Below, in pieces: positions 36,739-46,301 of a stretch of 64,000 nt of DNA. The notes beneath the pieces were generated by a model. It was given only the letters and a program-made list of their open reading frames with translations, did no database searches and was not told where the DNA came from. Numbering within the stretch: the stretch's first letter is position 1; each line of letters begins with the position of its first letter. Origin of the DNA: Candidatus Scalindua sp. SCAELEC01 (GTDB lineage: Bacteria > Planctomycetota > Brocadiia > Brocadiales > Scalinduaceae); contig SHMT01000002.1 of assembly GCA_004282745.1 (NCBI GenBank), positions 1-64,000 on the forward strand, read 5' to 3'. The position numbers and the translations under genes are program-made.

Positions 36739-37755
36739 TTATTTCCTTAAGTGGCTTACTATCCCTCTCAATAATCGTCCCAAAATATCTGCTCCGGTAA
36801 TGACCCGTTTTTCATCGCTCCAGACGAGTATAACATCATGGTCGATAACATAATCTTCAGCAGTCTCGGGACTTACCCGCAATTTCATTAATACCTTGCC
36901 CAATTCAATATGAGGATCTTTCACAATGATAGGGCGGTGACAATAAGAATATGGAAGGTCGGTATTCTCCTTGAATAAGGCCGACCGGAGAAACCCATCT
37001 GCATCAAGAACAAGATGTGGTTCATCCGATTCATCAGTGATAATGACCCATTTTTTACCTGAAGACTGAATCTGCTGAAGAAAGGGGTCTGAGGTGCTCC
37101 TTTCGTACGTTGGAAAAACAGGTAAATCCCAGGAAAAAGGTAGTTGAATAATACTTTTAGGGTCAACAGACACACCTTCATTGCTGACAAGAAGATCGTC
37201 AATGTCGAGAAAATTTAGTGCGCCAAGTCCCTCGATTCGATCGATGTCTACATCGCTGGCCTCTATATGTTTTTTTATTACTTCACGGAGGTCTCGTTCA
37301 CTGAAATACTGTACACCCTCCTGGCCAAGCCAGAGGTCAAGAATCGTAGAAAAAGGTTTAACAATTGGATAGAGGATTATCTGATATATCTTAAAGATAG
37401 GTAGCAGCAACGCCGCCATCTTAAGGGCGTTTCGCGAAAAATAGGCCTGAGGTATGATTTCACCAAAAATCGTGATTGCAAAAGTAGAAAAAAAGAACGC
37501 CCCCATGCCGGTAAGTATTGAACCCGACAGAAGTGTCAGCAATACATTAACTCCCACATTTCCCCACAAGACAGTAGTCAGCAAATAGTTTGAATTTTTT
37601 CTCAGCTCTAGGACTTTTTCAGCGCTGTTGTTGCCAGCTAAAGCTTCAACCTCCAGTCTCAGCCTGGTAATACTGAAAAAAGCGAGATTAAGACCCGAAA
37701 ACATAGCTGATTGAGAGATACATACAGCTATTCCTATCCACGTTAAAATTTCCAT
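36739..37755 (-). CDS. CNNM/CorC-type transmembrane protein (DUF21)
   Basis: 338 residues. The N-terminal DUF21 domain has about four hydrophobic helices (about 3-30, 58-80, 84-105, 113-135) with the IFGEIIPQAYFSRNA signature. A CBS-like cytosolic region follows (about 165-335) with two diverged CBS motifs. Family members transport or regulate Mg2+ or other divalent ions. Thirteen bases downstream of the glycosyltransferase gene, so co-transcribed. No C-terminal transporter-associated domain is seen. Confidence 0.85.
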   Translation of the reverse strand: MEILTWIGIAVCISQSAMFSGLNLAFFSITRLRLEVEALAGNNSAEKVLELRKNSNYLLTTVLWGNVGVNVLLTLLSGSILTGMGAFFFSTFAITIFGEIIPQAYFSRNALKMAALLLPIFKIYQIILYPIVKPFSTILDLWLGQEGVQYFSERDLREVIKKHIEASDVDIDRIEGLGALNFLDIDDLLVSNEGVSVDPKSIIQLPFSWDLPVFPTYERSTSDPFLQQIQSSGKKWVIITDESDEPHLVLDADGFLRSALFKENTDLPYSYCHRPIIVKDPHIELGKVLMKLRVSPETAEDYVIDHDVILVWSDEKRVITGADILGRLLRGIVSHLRK

Positions 37756-37768
37756 TAATAGACCTTCC

Positions 37769-39028
37769 TCATTCCCATGCCTTGTATTTATTGATTAGAT
37801 AAGATTTATTATCTTCAAATACCTTTGCCTGCTTCTCTACAACCTCTTCAGCCTGTTCAGCATCTAACTCAGCAACTTCATGACAATACGCTACCGTCCT
37901 GCCAAAATAGAGCGGCACCATGATATCAACAAGTCTTTTCCTATTTCTGCTCCACGACTGGTAGGTAAAGGTGAAATCATATAAAATCTTAGCCCACAAA
38001 TCGGCTGGAAAGATAACTTTCCCGGTTTTTTTTAATTTCCGGACATTTTTAACAAGTTGCTCGTAACTTTCCGGTTCGATTATCTGTTTATAGAGTGGGT
38101 CAAAGTGAGAGAACCCCTCTAAAAATTCCATTTCAAGCTTATTAAAATTTACCGAAACAGGTTCTATCTTTGCTATTTTCTCCGGTTGACCTATTATTTC
38201 AAGCGGTTTACTCCCTTTTACATTTCTCCACTTAGTTTCGTATTTTCCCATAAGAAACATTAGCGTGCTGACAACCTGTCTAAACATAGGGCCTAAGTGT
38301 TCGGCAGGATCTTTTGCATCGTGTACCTTTGTTCCCAGTCTAGCTTGTGCAATAGTAAGGCCTGTATTTATAGCGGTAGTGCTCATCCATATATCTATAC
38401 CAAATCTGGCAACGTCGGTGTCCCAGACATCCTCTTTGGTATAGAGTACCGCTATTTCACCGCTAAAACCAAAGTCACCTCCTATGGGTTGCCTTATTCT
38501 TAATCCATACAGGGCCCTGGTCATTGGATAAATAATATTGTTGGTAATCGTGCCATCATTCTTATGTCTAATATAATACGGCGCTACAAAACCCGCATGT
38601 TTATTAAGAACAGGTTCAGCAAGTAATTTAATCCATTCAGGCGTAATGCTTCTTAAATCAGAATCAACAACGATACAACAATCAACTTTTAGGAGCATTG
38701 CAAGTTCGAATACGGCCCTGAATGAAGTACCTTTTCCCGGCATACCTCGGTAGATTGTAACTCTCCTCTTAAATCCATCCGGTACCGGAGCTGCATAGGC
38801 TTGTTCCCGTGTATTATCAGTAGAGCCCCCATCAGAGATAAGGAGCGCACTCTTCTTATCAGGAAAATACCTCCTGAGTCCTTCTGCAGCAGTTGATACC
38901 ACATGGGCTATCGTCTCTTCATTATTATAGCATGGTATGCCAACGAGGATGTCTACGTCTTTGATCTCTTTTGCCCACTCGTGAACGTTTTCACGAATAG
39001 CGCTTGGATATTTTTTCATCATTTCCAT
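37769..39028 (-). CDS. family-2-like glycosyltransferase (possible GT81)
   Basis: 419 residues. GT-A fold with ILVGIPCYNNEETI at about 30, ISDGGSTDNT, the acidic motif VVDSDLRSITPEW near 138, and IRQPIGGDFGFSG near 195 with a following VARFGIDIWM. This pattern is close to soluble transferases using nucleotide sugars on glycerate-type acceptors, but the acceptor cannot be read. No membrane helices. A decayed copy of its first ~30 codons lies at 49189-49295. GGAAGG precedes the ATG. Heads a two-gene unit with the CNNM-type gene. Confidence 0.8.
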   Translation of the reverse strand: MEMMKKYPSAIRENVHEWAKEIKDVDILVGIPCYNNEETIAHVVSTAAEGLRRYFPDKKSALLISDGGSTDNTREQAYAAPVPDGFKRRVTIYRGMPGKGTSFRAVFELAMLLKVDCCIVVDSDLRSITPEWIKLLAEPVLNKHAGFVAPYYIRHKNDGTITNNIIYPMTRALYGLRIRQPIGGDFGFSGEIAVLYTKEDVWDTDVARFGIDIWMSTTAINTGLTIAQARLGTKVHDAKDPAEHLGPMFRQVVSTLMFLMGKYETKWRNVKGSKPLEIIGQPEKIAKIEPVSVNFNKLEMEFLEGFSHFDPLYKQIIEPESYEQLVKNVRKLKKTGKVIFPADLWAKILYDFTFTYQSWSRNRKRLVDIMVPLYFGRTVAYCHEVAELDAEQAEEVVEKQAKVFEDNKSYLINKYKAWE

Positions 39029-39069
39029 AGTATCACCTTCCTTTACAAAAAGTTTAGCCAGCAGAGAAT

Positions 39070-39531
39070 CAACCTGCTCTGCGGATGAATTCTTTACCTC
39101 TTCTCAGTACTATTATTCCTAAAGGTGGAAGCGTGAGAGCAAGGGAGTAACACCATTCGTGGTGATGCCTCGTAGTTACCTCTATACCACCTGAATTTCC
39201 CTGCCCGCTGCCTCCGTAATCACGGGCATCGCTGTTTAAGATCTCTGTCCAGAATCCGGATACTAACCGTAAGCTTGTTGTGGTGGTATTTTCTGAAAAC
39301 CGGATCATTCGATAAATAATCCAGCATGTCTTGCATCCAACCCATATTCCACTTCATTCTGAAACCAAGCCCTCCAAGATAGACCAGTTTTGAAACCTGA
39401 GGCCACGCGGTTGATTCCTCTGCTATGGCAAAGGTAGCTCCACGGATATTATTTCCCGTAATAAGATGTGAACCCAATTTTTCATACAGTCTGAAGTGGT
39501 TTCCCTCCTTGAAAAGAAAAAGGTGGCTTTG
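39070..39531 (-). pseudogene. glgB: glycogen branching enzyme remnant
   Basis: Three pieces of a GlgB joined by deletions. Near 39440-39525 the minus strand reads [19 protein letters not shown], the usual N-terminal region. It continues directly into [20 protein letters not shown] and MKWNMGWM, which belong hundreds of residues later. Another deletion with a frame change leads to [17 protein letters not shown] and the terminal [11 protein letters not shown]. The whole catalytic barrel core with its Asp and Glu nucleophile is gone. No intact start or single frame exists. The stretch 39532-39821 shows nothing else. Confidence 0.85.
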
Positions 39532-39821
39532 TTATATCACAAATTCCACACAAATTGCAAATTACAATTTTCGTATGATCGAACCAGCTTGTTCAGTATC
39601 TTTTTTATTCCTTCGGCCTTGACAAAAGGATACGCATTCTTATACTTGATGTTACTTTTAGCAAATTTCATTTTGGAATATTTCAGTTTTCCGCGACAAA
39701 AAAAGACAAGAAAAATACTGTGATTTGATTACCACGTGCTGAAAATATCTATACAAGGAAATTTTTTAATATAAGATTGTTCCAGCAATGATAGAGAAAG
39801 ATACAGATTAAGGAATTTATC

Positions 39822-41153
39822 ATGACAATATCAAAACTCAGACAAGACGCCATAGATATTTTTAACGCCGGTTTAAGAGCCGCAGACCCCAAAGAGGCGG
39901 TAAAGAGACACATGCAACGAAATGGGCATACCCTAATGGTAAACGAAAAAAGATATGACCTCAGACAATTTGATAACATCTATGTAGTTGGTGGCGGTAA
40001 AGCCGGGGCTTCCATGGGTATGGCAGTGGAAGAGATATTCGGCGACCTCATTACAGAAGGATTTGTTACTGTTAAATATGGGTATAGAGCAAAATTAAAA
40101 AAGATCAGGATACATGAATCCGACCATCCCGTACCTGATGAAGCGGGCCGCAGGGGCGCAGAGGAGATAGTGAAACTGGCAGGAAGTGCAAAAGAGAATG
40201 ACTTGCTACTCTGCCTTATCTCCGGCGGAGGTTCCGCACTTCTTCCTTTACCGGTACAAGGTATCTCTTTGAGTGAAAAACAAGAGGTGACAAAGAAGCT
40301 GTTAGCCTGTGGCGCGAGTATAAACGAAATAAATGCTGTGCGTAAGCACATCTCCAAGATCAAGGGCGGACAACTGGCGCGTTTCTCCTATCCCGCGACA
40401 TTAATTACACTCATTCTTTCAGATGTTATCGGTAACTACCTGGATGTGATTGCCTCGGGCCCGACGGTACCGGATAGCTCAACGTTCGGTGATGTAAAAG
40501 AGATATTGAAACGTTACAAAATTTGGAATGAAATTCCCGATACGGTTAAATTTTGTGTTGAAAAAGGTATAAGAGGAGAGATGCCGGAAACTCCAAAGGC
40601 AGGTGAAGAGGTTTTTTCAAAATCGCAAAATGTTGTGGTAGGGAGTAATATACAGGCCGTTCTGGCTACAGAGACAAAGGCCAGAGAATTTGGTTACCAT
40701 ACAATGGTTCTCTCCTCTTTTATTGAAGGTGAAACGAAAGATGTGGCAAGGGTACACGCGGCAATCGCAAAGGAGATTTTACATTCGGAAAATCCTGTTT
40801 CTCCACCTGCCTGCATTATCTCAGGCGGTGAAACTACCGTAACAATTCGTGGAAAGGGGAAGGGTGGTCGCAATCAGGAATTCTGCCTTGCTGCTGCCAT
40901 AGACATTGCAGGTCTCAATTCTGTTGCTATTTTGAGCGGGGGGACTGACGGAACAGATGGTCCAACAGATGCGGCTGGCGCATTGTGTGACGGGAAAACG
41001 GTTGAACGTGCGAAAGAGAAAAAAATGAATATACAAAGCTATCTAAGCGATAATAATTCTTACGCCTTCTTTAAAAATTTAGACGATCTGTTAATTACAG
41101 GGCCTACGAATACGAATGTGATGGATTTACGGTTGGTTTTAGTTGGAACCTAA
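39822..41153 (+). CDS. glycerate 2-kinase / MOFRL-family
   Basis: 443 residues. Type-2 glycerate kinase (GckA/TtuD group) that phosphorylates D-glycerate to 2-phosphoglycerate. Motifs visible are VVGGGKAGASMGMAVE near 51, LLCLISGGGSALLPLP near 128, INAVRKHISKIKGG, LSDVIGNYLDVIASGPTVPD and the C-terminal MOFRL region with GKGGRNQEFCLAAA and SGGTDGTDGPTDAAG. AGGAAT precedes ATG. Immediately upstream of pyruvate kinase, so both feed lower glycolysis. It might also interact with a glucosylglycerate pathway. Full length. Confidence 0.93.
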   Translation: MTISKLRQDAIDIFNAGLRAADPKEAVKRHMQRNGHTLMVNEKRYDLRQFDNIYVVGGGKAGASMGMAVEEIFGDLITEGFVTVKYGYRAKLKKIRIHESDHPVPDEAGRRGAEEIVKLAGSAKENDLLLCLISGGGSALLPLPVQGISLSEKQEVTKKLLACGASINEINAVRKHISKIKGGQLARFSYPATLITLILSDVIGNYLDVIASGPTVPDSSTFGDVKEILKRYKIWNEIPDTVKFCVEKGIRGEMPETPKAGEEVFSKSQNVVVGSNIQAVLATETKAREFGYHTMVLSSFIEGETKDVARVHAAIAKEILHSENPVSPPACIISGGETTVTIRGKGKGGRNQEFCLAAAIDIAGLNSVAILSGGTDGTDGPTDAAGALCDGKTVERAKEKKMNIQSYLSDNNSYAFFKNLDDLLITGPTNTNVMDLRLVLVGT

Positions 41154-41186
41154 TTTCTTTTTATCAATGCTATACATTGAGCAAAA

Positions 41187-42602
41187 ATGCGCAGAACAAA
41201 AATTGTCTGTACTATTGGACCGGCAAGTGATTCAGAAGATCTCCTTGGAAAATTGATTGACGCGGGTATGAATGTGGCACGCCTCAATTTCTCTCATGGT
41301 ACACATGAAGAACATGGAGAAACGATAAGAAGGATTCGTTCAGTTTCAGAAAAAAGAGATGCACCAATAGCTATTCTTCAGGATCTTGCTGGCCCCAAGA
41401 TCAGGGTTGGTAAATTTAAGCAAGACTCAGTAATTTTAGAGCCAGGACAGCCTTTTGTCTTGACAAATGAAGCTGTGTTGGGAGATGAAAACAGGGCCTT
41501 TGTCTCGTATCCAAAATTAACGGAAGAGGTAAAGGCTGGTGACCGAATACTCCTGGCCGATGGCAGCATTGAACTCTATGTTGTAAAAACAGATGTCAAA
41601 AATGTTACTTGTACCGTTCATGTTGGAGGTGAACTTTCTTCCAACAAAGGCATTAATCTACCGGAAAGTTCTTTATCAATCGAGGCGTTTACAGAAAAGG
41701 ATCGCAAGGATCTGGAGTTTGGACTAGGGCAGGGAGTAGACTACGTTGCCATGTCCTTTGTTCGCAGTAAAGAAGATATTGCGCGAATGAAGGAATTTCT
41801 GAAAGGCATAAACAGGCAAGTCCCCATAATAGCAAAAGTTGAGAAACCTGAGGCCCTTGCCAACATCGATGAAATCATAGATAGTGTAGACGGAATAATG
41901 GTGGCAAGAGGAGATTTAGCCGTTGAAACCGCTTTAGAGAAAGTCCCAATGGTACAGAAGATGCTAATCCTGAAAAGCAATCAAAAAGGCAAGCCGGTTA
42001 TTACGGCTACTCAAATGCTGAAATCTATGATAGAAAATCCCAGGCCTACTCGAGCCGAGGCAAATGATGTGGCGAATGCCGTTTTAGATGGCACCGACGC
42101 GGTAATGCTTTCGGAAGAGACAACTGTTGGCAAATATCCAGTGGGATCGGTACGTACCATGGCTAAGATTATCGAAGCTACAGAGTCAAGCCGCGTATTA
42201 AAACATCAACCTTATAGACCTGATGAAGAAAAACCCGAATCCATCGTCAGTGCTGTCAGTCATGCTACTTCAGAAATGGCGAAAAATATACAAGCGGAGG
42301 CGATCCTTACTCCCACCCAAACAGGAAGCACGGCTAAAATGGTTGCATCAAATCGTCCGAACCAAACCATTATCGCTTTAAGTCCCGACCCTCATGTGGT
42401 TCGTTGCCTCAATTTAGTTTGGGGAGTATATCCCATACTGTCAGATAGCTATAGTAATACAGAGGAGATGATAGAACAGGCAAAAGAGAAGGCATTGCAG
42501 TCCGGTTTAGTAAAAACCGGTGATGTGGTCGTTATCACCTCAGGTGTTCCAACAGGTATTGCAGGCACTACCAACTTGATAAAAGTTGAGATATTGAAAT
42601 AA
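41187..42602 (+). CDS. pyk: pyruvate kinase
   Basis: 471 residues, converts phosphoenolpyruvate and ADP to pyruvate and ATP. The opening RTKIVCTIGPASDS, the active-site IIAKVEKPEALANIDEII near 212 and VARGDLAVE followed by KPVITATQMLKSMIENPRPT with TRAEANDVANAVLDGTDAVM are all intact. C-terminal regulatory domain present (about 345-471). 33 bases after the glycerate kinase gene, no strong ribosome site seen; likely co-transcribed. Confidence 0.96.
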   Translation: MRRTKIVCTIGPASDSEDLLGKLIDAGMNVARLNFSHGTHEEHGETIRRIRSVSEKRDAPIAILQDLAGPKIRVGKFKQDSVILEPGQPFVLTNEAVLGDENRAFVSYPKLTEEVKAGDRILLADGSIELYVVKTDVKNVTCTVHVGGELSSNKGINLPESSLSIEAFTEKDRKDLEFGLGQGVDYVAMSFVRSKEDIARMKEFLKGINRQVPIIAKVEKPEALANIDEIIDSVDGIMVARGDLAVETALEKVPMVQKMLILKSNQKGKPVITATQMLKSMIENPRPTRAEANDVANAVLDGTDAVMLSEETTVGKYPVGSVRTMAKIIEATESSRVLKHQPYRPDEEKPESIVSAVSHATSEMAKNIQAEAILTPTQTGSTAKMVASNRPNQTIIALSPDPHVVRCLNLVWGVYPILSDSYSNTEEMIEQAKEKALQSGLVKTGDVVVITSGVPTGIAGTTNLIKVEILK

Positions 42603-42627
42603 GATTAAATTTTTTTCTTTTATACTT

Positions 42628-42651
42628 ATTGCAAAATGGTTTTAGGAATTT
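42628..42651 (+). repeat. 24-bp sequence shared with 54647-54670 (inverted)
   Basis: ATTGCAAAATGGTTTTAGGA plus ATTT also occurs in reverse orientation at 54647-54670, each time after an enzyme gene and next to GGGTAT. May be the end of another short repeat family. Confidence 0.55.
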
Positions 42652-42686
42652 GTGATGGGTATACCTCTCCTTAAAGGAAAAGCCAC

Positions 42687-44477
42687 ATGTCTCTGGATAT
42701 AATTCTTGTACTCACGATACTGTCCACAATGATAATTCTGTTTGTTACAGAAATTATGAGACTTGATGTCGTTGCTTTACTCGTTTTAATATTATTGTCA
42801 ATGTTAGGTTTGATAGAAAAGGAGCAGGTATTTTCAGGGTTTGCAAGTAATGCCGTCATTTCAATTATTGCGGTAATGATTCTCGGATACGGTGTTGATC
42901 AATCCGGTGTCATGAACAGGTTAATAAAATTTATTTTTCATATAGCGGGCAAAAGTGACCGTCGTCTTTTTGGTGTAATTTCATTGATGATCGGTGCTGT
43001 TTCGGCCTTCATGCAGAATATTGGCGTAATCGCTTTGTTTCTTCCCGCACTTATAAAGATTACAAAGCGTAAGGGAATATCTCCCTCCTCCTTCTTTATG
43101 CCTATGGGGTTTGCCGTCATTCTGGGCGGCACCATAAGCATGATTGGTTCAAGCCCTCTCATACTCCTCAACGATCTGATGGAACACGGTGGCTTGCAGA
43201 AATTTACCTTATTCAGTGTAACCCCAATAGGATTGGTGTTACTCTTCGCCGGTACTGCCTTTTTTCTCCTGCTTGGAAACTATGTCTTACCATCAAGACC
43301 AATAGAAGATCCTCTAATCAAACATCAACAGGAATTAATTTCTTCCTGGGATTTACCGAAAACACTGTTTGAACTGACGATATTGGACAACAGCCCTTTA
43401 ATTGGAAAAACCAGAGAAACGATAAAATTGAAAGAACAATACGGCCTCTACCTTATCGCACTGGGAGAAAAAGATCAAATTCTCTATGCACCATGGAGAC
43501 AGGCAAGTTTCAGTGCCGGCCAGAAACTTGGCATTTTTGGAAGTAAGGAAAACGTTGAGCGTCTCGCGTCTGATTATCATTTACAGATCAGCAAATATGT
43601 AACAACATTTGATGTCCTTGAGAAGGATGCCATTGCTGGCTTTGCTGAAGTTATCGTAAGGCCGCACTCTTCAATAATTGGAAAAACGTTGCGTGAAGTT
43701 TCACTGCGTAAGACTTTTGGGATAGAACCTCTGGTTTTACTAAGTAGTGGGATAGAAGCGAGGAGCAAGTTTTCCGATACAGCTCTTAAGTCCGGTGATA
43801 TAATTATCGTATACGGACACTGGAAATACATTAAGAACTTGAGTATTGACAAAAATTTTATTGTAGTCACTCCGATAGGGTCTGCTGAAACCAGCTCATC
43901 GAAAGAAATTACCGCTAGTATCTGTTTTCTCTCTTCCATTGTAATGGCCATCTCAGGAGTTTACCTTCCCATAGCTTTGTTTACCGGCGCATTGGGAATG
44001 ATCCTTTTTGGAGTAGTGCGGATTGATGACGCGTATAAGGCAATAGATTGGCAGGTGGTTTTTCTTCTTGCGGGTTTAATACCCCTTGGTCTTGCAATGA
44101 AGCAGACGGGGACCGCAGAACTTATCGCATACAATATGATGCATTTTTTGGAAGGAAAGCACATTATCATTATATTACTGGCGATCGCTTCTCTTACAAC
44201 ACTTTTTACTCTATTTTTGTCTAATGTTGCTGCTACGATTCTACTGGTACCACTGGTAATAGACATAGGAAAAATTATTGATGTCGACCCCCGTTATCTG
44301 GCACTCTTAGTGGCAATATCTGCTTCAAACTCCTTCCTCTTGCCGACTCACCAGGTAAATGCCTTACTTATTGTGCCGGGTAAGTACCGTAATGTGGATT
44401 ATCTCAAGGCGGGAGGTATGATGACTATGATTTTCCTCTGTATTACGGTTAGTGTAATCTATTTCTGTTATTTGTGA
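42687..44477 (+). CDS. SLC13-type permease with two TrkA-C domains
   Basis: 596 residues. Hydrophobic N-terminal half with FASNAVISIIAVMILGYGV and FMQNIGVIALFLP, a cytosolic insert (about 215-395) containing two TrkA-C (RCK-C) domains, then a second set of helices with AIDWQVVFLLAGLIPLGLAM and LSNVAATILLVPL. This is the layout of the divalent anion/Na+ symporter (DASS) group, often sulfate or dicarboxylate. Substrate unknown. AAAGGAAAA precedes ATG. A second member is at 56850. Confidence 0.88.
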   Translation: MSLDIILVLTILSTMIILFVTEIMRLDVVALLVLILLSMLGLIEKEQVFSGFASNAVISIIAVMILGYGVDQSGVMNRLIKFIFHIAGKSDRRLFGVISLMIGAVSAFMQNIGVIALFLPALIKITKRKGISPSSFFMPMGFAVILGGTISMIGSSPLILLNDLMEHGGLQKFTLFSVTPIGLVLLFAGTAFFLLLGNYVLPSRPIEDPLIKHQQELISSWDLPKTLFELTILDNSPLIGKTRETIKLKEQYGLYLIALGEKDQILYAPWRQASFSAGQKLGIFGSKENVERLASDYHLQISKYVTTFDVLEKDAIAGFAEVIVRPHSSIIGKTLREVSLRKTFGIEPLVLLSSGIEARSKFSDTALKSGDIIIVYGHWKYIKNLSIDKNFIVVTPIGSAETSSSKEITASICFLSSIVMAISGVYLPIALFTGALGMILFGVVRIDDAYKAIDWQVVFLLAGLIPLGLAMKQTGTAELIAYNMMHFLEGKHIIIILLAIASLTTLFTLFLSNVAATILLVPLVIDIGKIIDVDPRYLALLVAISASNSFLLPTHQVNALLIVPGKYRNVDYLKAGGMMTMIFLCITVSVIYFCYL

Positions 44478-44508
44478 AACTTCTTATTATGATAACTACT
44501 CTTAGATT

Positions 44509-44618
44509 ATACTCATCTCATAATAGTTTTCGGATAAAATCCGAAATAAAATTGAGCGAGTATACCTTCACCAAGATTTGGTTTCCGGTAAAGCCGAAAA
44601 CCAAATCGGTTTTAGTAT
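44509..44618 (+). repeat. family 2 repeat, 110 bp
   Basis: Full 110-bp copy (ATACTCATCTCATAATAG ... CGGTTTTAGTAT) between the SLC13 gene and the convergent retropepsin-like gene. The GATTTGGTTTCCGG / CCGAAAACCAAATC hairpin could act as a two-way terminator. Confidence 0.87.
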
Positions 44619-44704
44619 ATCAGAGATTATACACACTTGTGCTTACCGTGAGACTCTTCGGCATTATTATGAACATCTCCTCTATGATAAAGGTAATCCG
44701 GCTA

Positions 44705-45259
44705 TCAGTCACCCCGCAGTTTCTTTCGTTTTTGTTTTGGTTTATCAACTGCATGGTAAATTGCAAGCGAATCTTTCTTTGAGAGTTTTCCCTGGCAAAA
44801 TGACGTTGCGGGGTCTACGAGGAGTAAACACATTGCTTCGCGTCCCAGTAACATGCGGTAACTCATAATATCCCGATTGGTGAGAGTAATATAAATGTTT
44901 TGATGCAAGCTGCCAATTTGAATACCACTACGGATAACATAGCGGCTCTCTTCCTGGCCATTCGAGCTCTTTATCACACGTTCGTCAGCTAGTTCGGCTT
45001 TGCAGTGTCTGCTGATGGTGTTGTTGTTCTGTAATGGATGGATATTGAAACCTACCCAACGCTTTCCGCGTTGATAAAATATTTTCACATCAAACGCATG
45101 CAGTGCTGAAGTCTTTGCGCCGGTATCAATCTTTACTTTAATGGCAGGAATATGAAGTTCCGGAAGATTTGCCCACTCTCTCCAACCTACTACTACCTTG
45201 TCCGGTCTTAGATCCTGCTCATTTGCCCTCTTTTTCCCTGCCATCTGACCTGATTCCAC
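44705..45259 (-). CDS. retropepsin-like aspartic protease (RimB-like, PF05618 type)
   Basis: 184 residues. The active-site motif KIDTGAKTSALHA appears near residue 43, with the conserved tail RMLLGREAM. The family was formerly annotated as ATP-dependent zinc proteases; RimB of Pseudomonas is a retropepsin-like member that works with RimK on poly-glutamate tails. GTG at 45259 or ATG at 45244 are both possible. Third gene of the operon rimK - M14-like - this gene, separated by 15 bases. Confidence 0.85.
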   Translation of the reverse strand: MESGQMAGKKRANEQDLRPDKVVVGWREWANLPELHIPAIKVKIDTGAKTSALHAFDVKIFYQRGKRWVGFNIHPLQNNNTISRHCKAELADERVIKSSNGQEESRYVIRSGIQIGSLHQNIYITLTNRDIMSYRMLLGREAMCLLLVDPATSFCQGKLSKKDSLAIYHAVDKPKQKRKKLRGD

Positions 45260-45274
45260 TTACGTTCTCTACAT

Positions 45275-46300
45275 TTATTCTAACATTTCATCAAAATACT
45301 CTACTCGTTCTACGACAGCCTTAGAGTCCTCAAAGGTGGCAATATGGAATAAAGCATCACCACTGTTGACAAGCGGTAAATTATTTATCCCTATAACAAT
45401 TCCGGTTACTCTTGCTCTTACTTTTATCTTACCCTGTCCAAACGTGTCAGAGATGACACCAAGCGTTTCCTCTTTTTTAACCCTGGCGCCTAACCCTTTC
45501 GTGACTCGAAGACTTCCGCTGTGCGGTGCGCGTATCCAATGACTGGACCGGGCGATAAACACCTCTTTTTTACGTTTTCTGAAGTTTATTTTCTCCTGGT
45601 CAACCATGCCAATGGCATTCATAATCGAAATAATACCCCGTATAGCTGAACGAATAACCTTTTCTTCATAGCGCAGTGCTTCTCCACCTTCAAAGAGCAA
45701 CATACAGATGTTTTTATCTGCGGCTGCCTGTCTCAACGATCCGTCACGCAAGTTGGAATTCAGAACAACAGGTACACCAAAAGCAAGGGCGAGACGCTTC
45801 GTTTCTGGATCATCTGTAGAGGCACGGATTTGTGGTAAATTGGTACGATGGATAGAACCTGTATGCAAATCAATGCCATGGGTGCATTTTTCCACGATTT
45901 CCGTCATGAAAATGTGAGCAATCTGTCCTCCAAGAGAACCAAGCATGGATCCTGGAAAACAGCGATTTAAATCTCTTCGGTCCGGCAAGTATCGCGTATT
46001 CTGATGAAAACCGAAAATGTTTATTATGGGTACCGCAATTAATGTCCCCCTGATAGCTGAAAGTACGGTTCTTCGCGCCAATAAACGTTTGATCGCTTCT
46101 GTCCCATTAATTTCATCTCCGTGAATGGCCGCTGATACAAACAAAACCGGGCCATCCATTTTCCCCCGCACGACTTCTACAGGAATAGTCATTTCCGTAT
46201 AATCATAGAGTTTTGCAATTTGAATCCCTACCCGTTTACGTTTTCCCGGTGGAATGGAAATACCACCGATGACTATATCCTCTGCCATAGACGCCGACAT
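45275..46300 (-). CDS. succinylglutamate desuccinylase / aspartoacylase-family protein
   Basis: 341 residues. Zinc-dependent M14-type fold with VSAAIHGDEINGTEAI near 53 (His, Glu ligands), DRRDLNRCFPGS, and THGIDLHTGSIHR near 145 (His). The C-terminal third has beta-rich lipoyl-like repeats (SGSLRVTKGLGARVKKEETLG). Such genes commonly accompany rimK and may cleave N-acyl or peptide products. Starts one base after the rimK stop, with the ribosome site inside rimK. Substrate not known. Confidence 0.87.
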   Translation of the reverse strand: MSASMAEDIVIGGISIPPGKRKRVGIQIAKLYDYTEMTIPVEVVRGKMDGPVLFVSAAIHGDEINGTEAIKRLLARRTVLSAIRGTLIAVPIINIFGFHQNTRYLPDRRDLNRCFPGSMLGSLGGQIAHIFMTEIVEKCTHGIDLHTGSIHRTNLPQIRASTDDPETKRLALAFGVPVVLNSNLRDGSLRQAAADKNICMLLFEGGEALRYEEKVIRSAIRGIISIMNAIGMVDQEKINFRKRKKEVFIARSSHWIRAPHSGSLRVTKGLGARVKKEETLGVISDTFGQGKIKVRARVTGIVIGINNLPLVNSGDALFHIATFEDSKAVVERVEYFDEMLE

Positions 46301-46301
46301 A

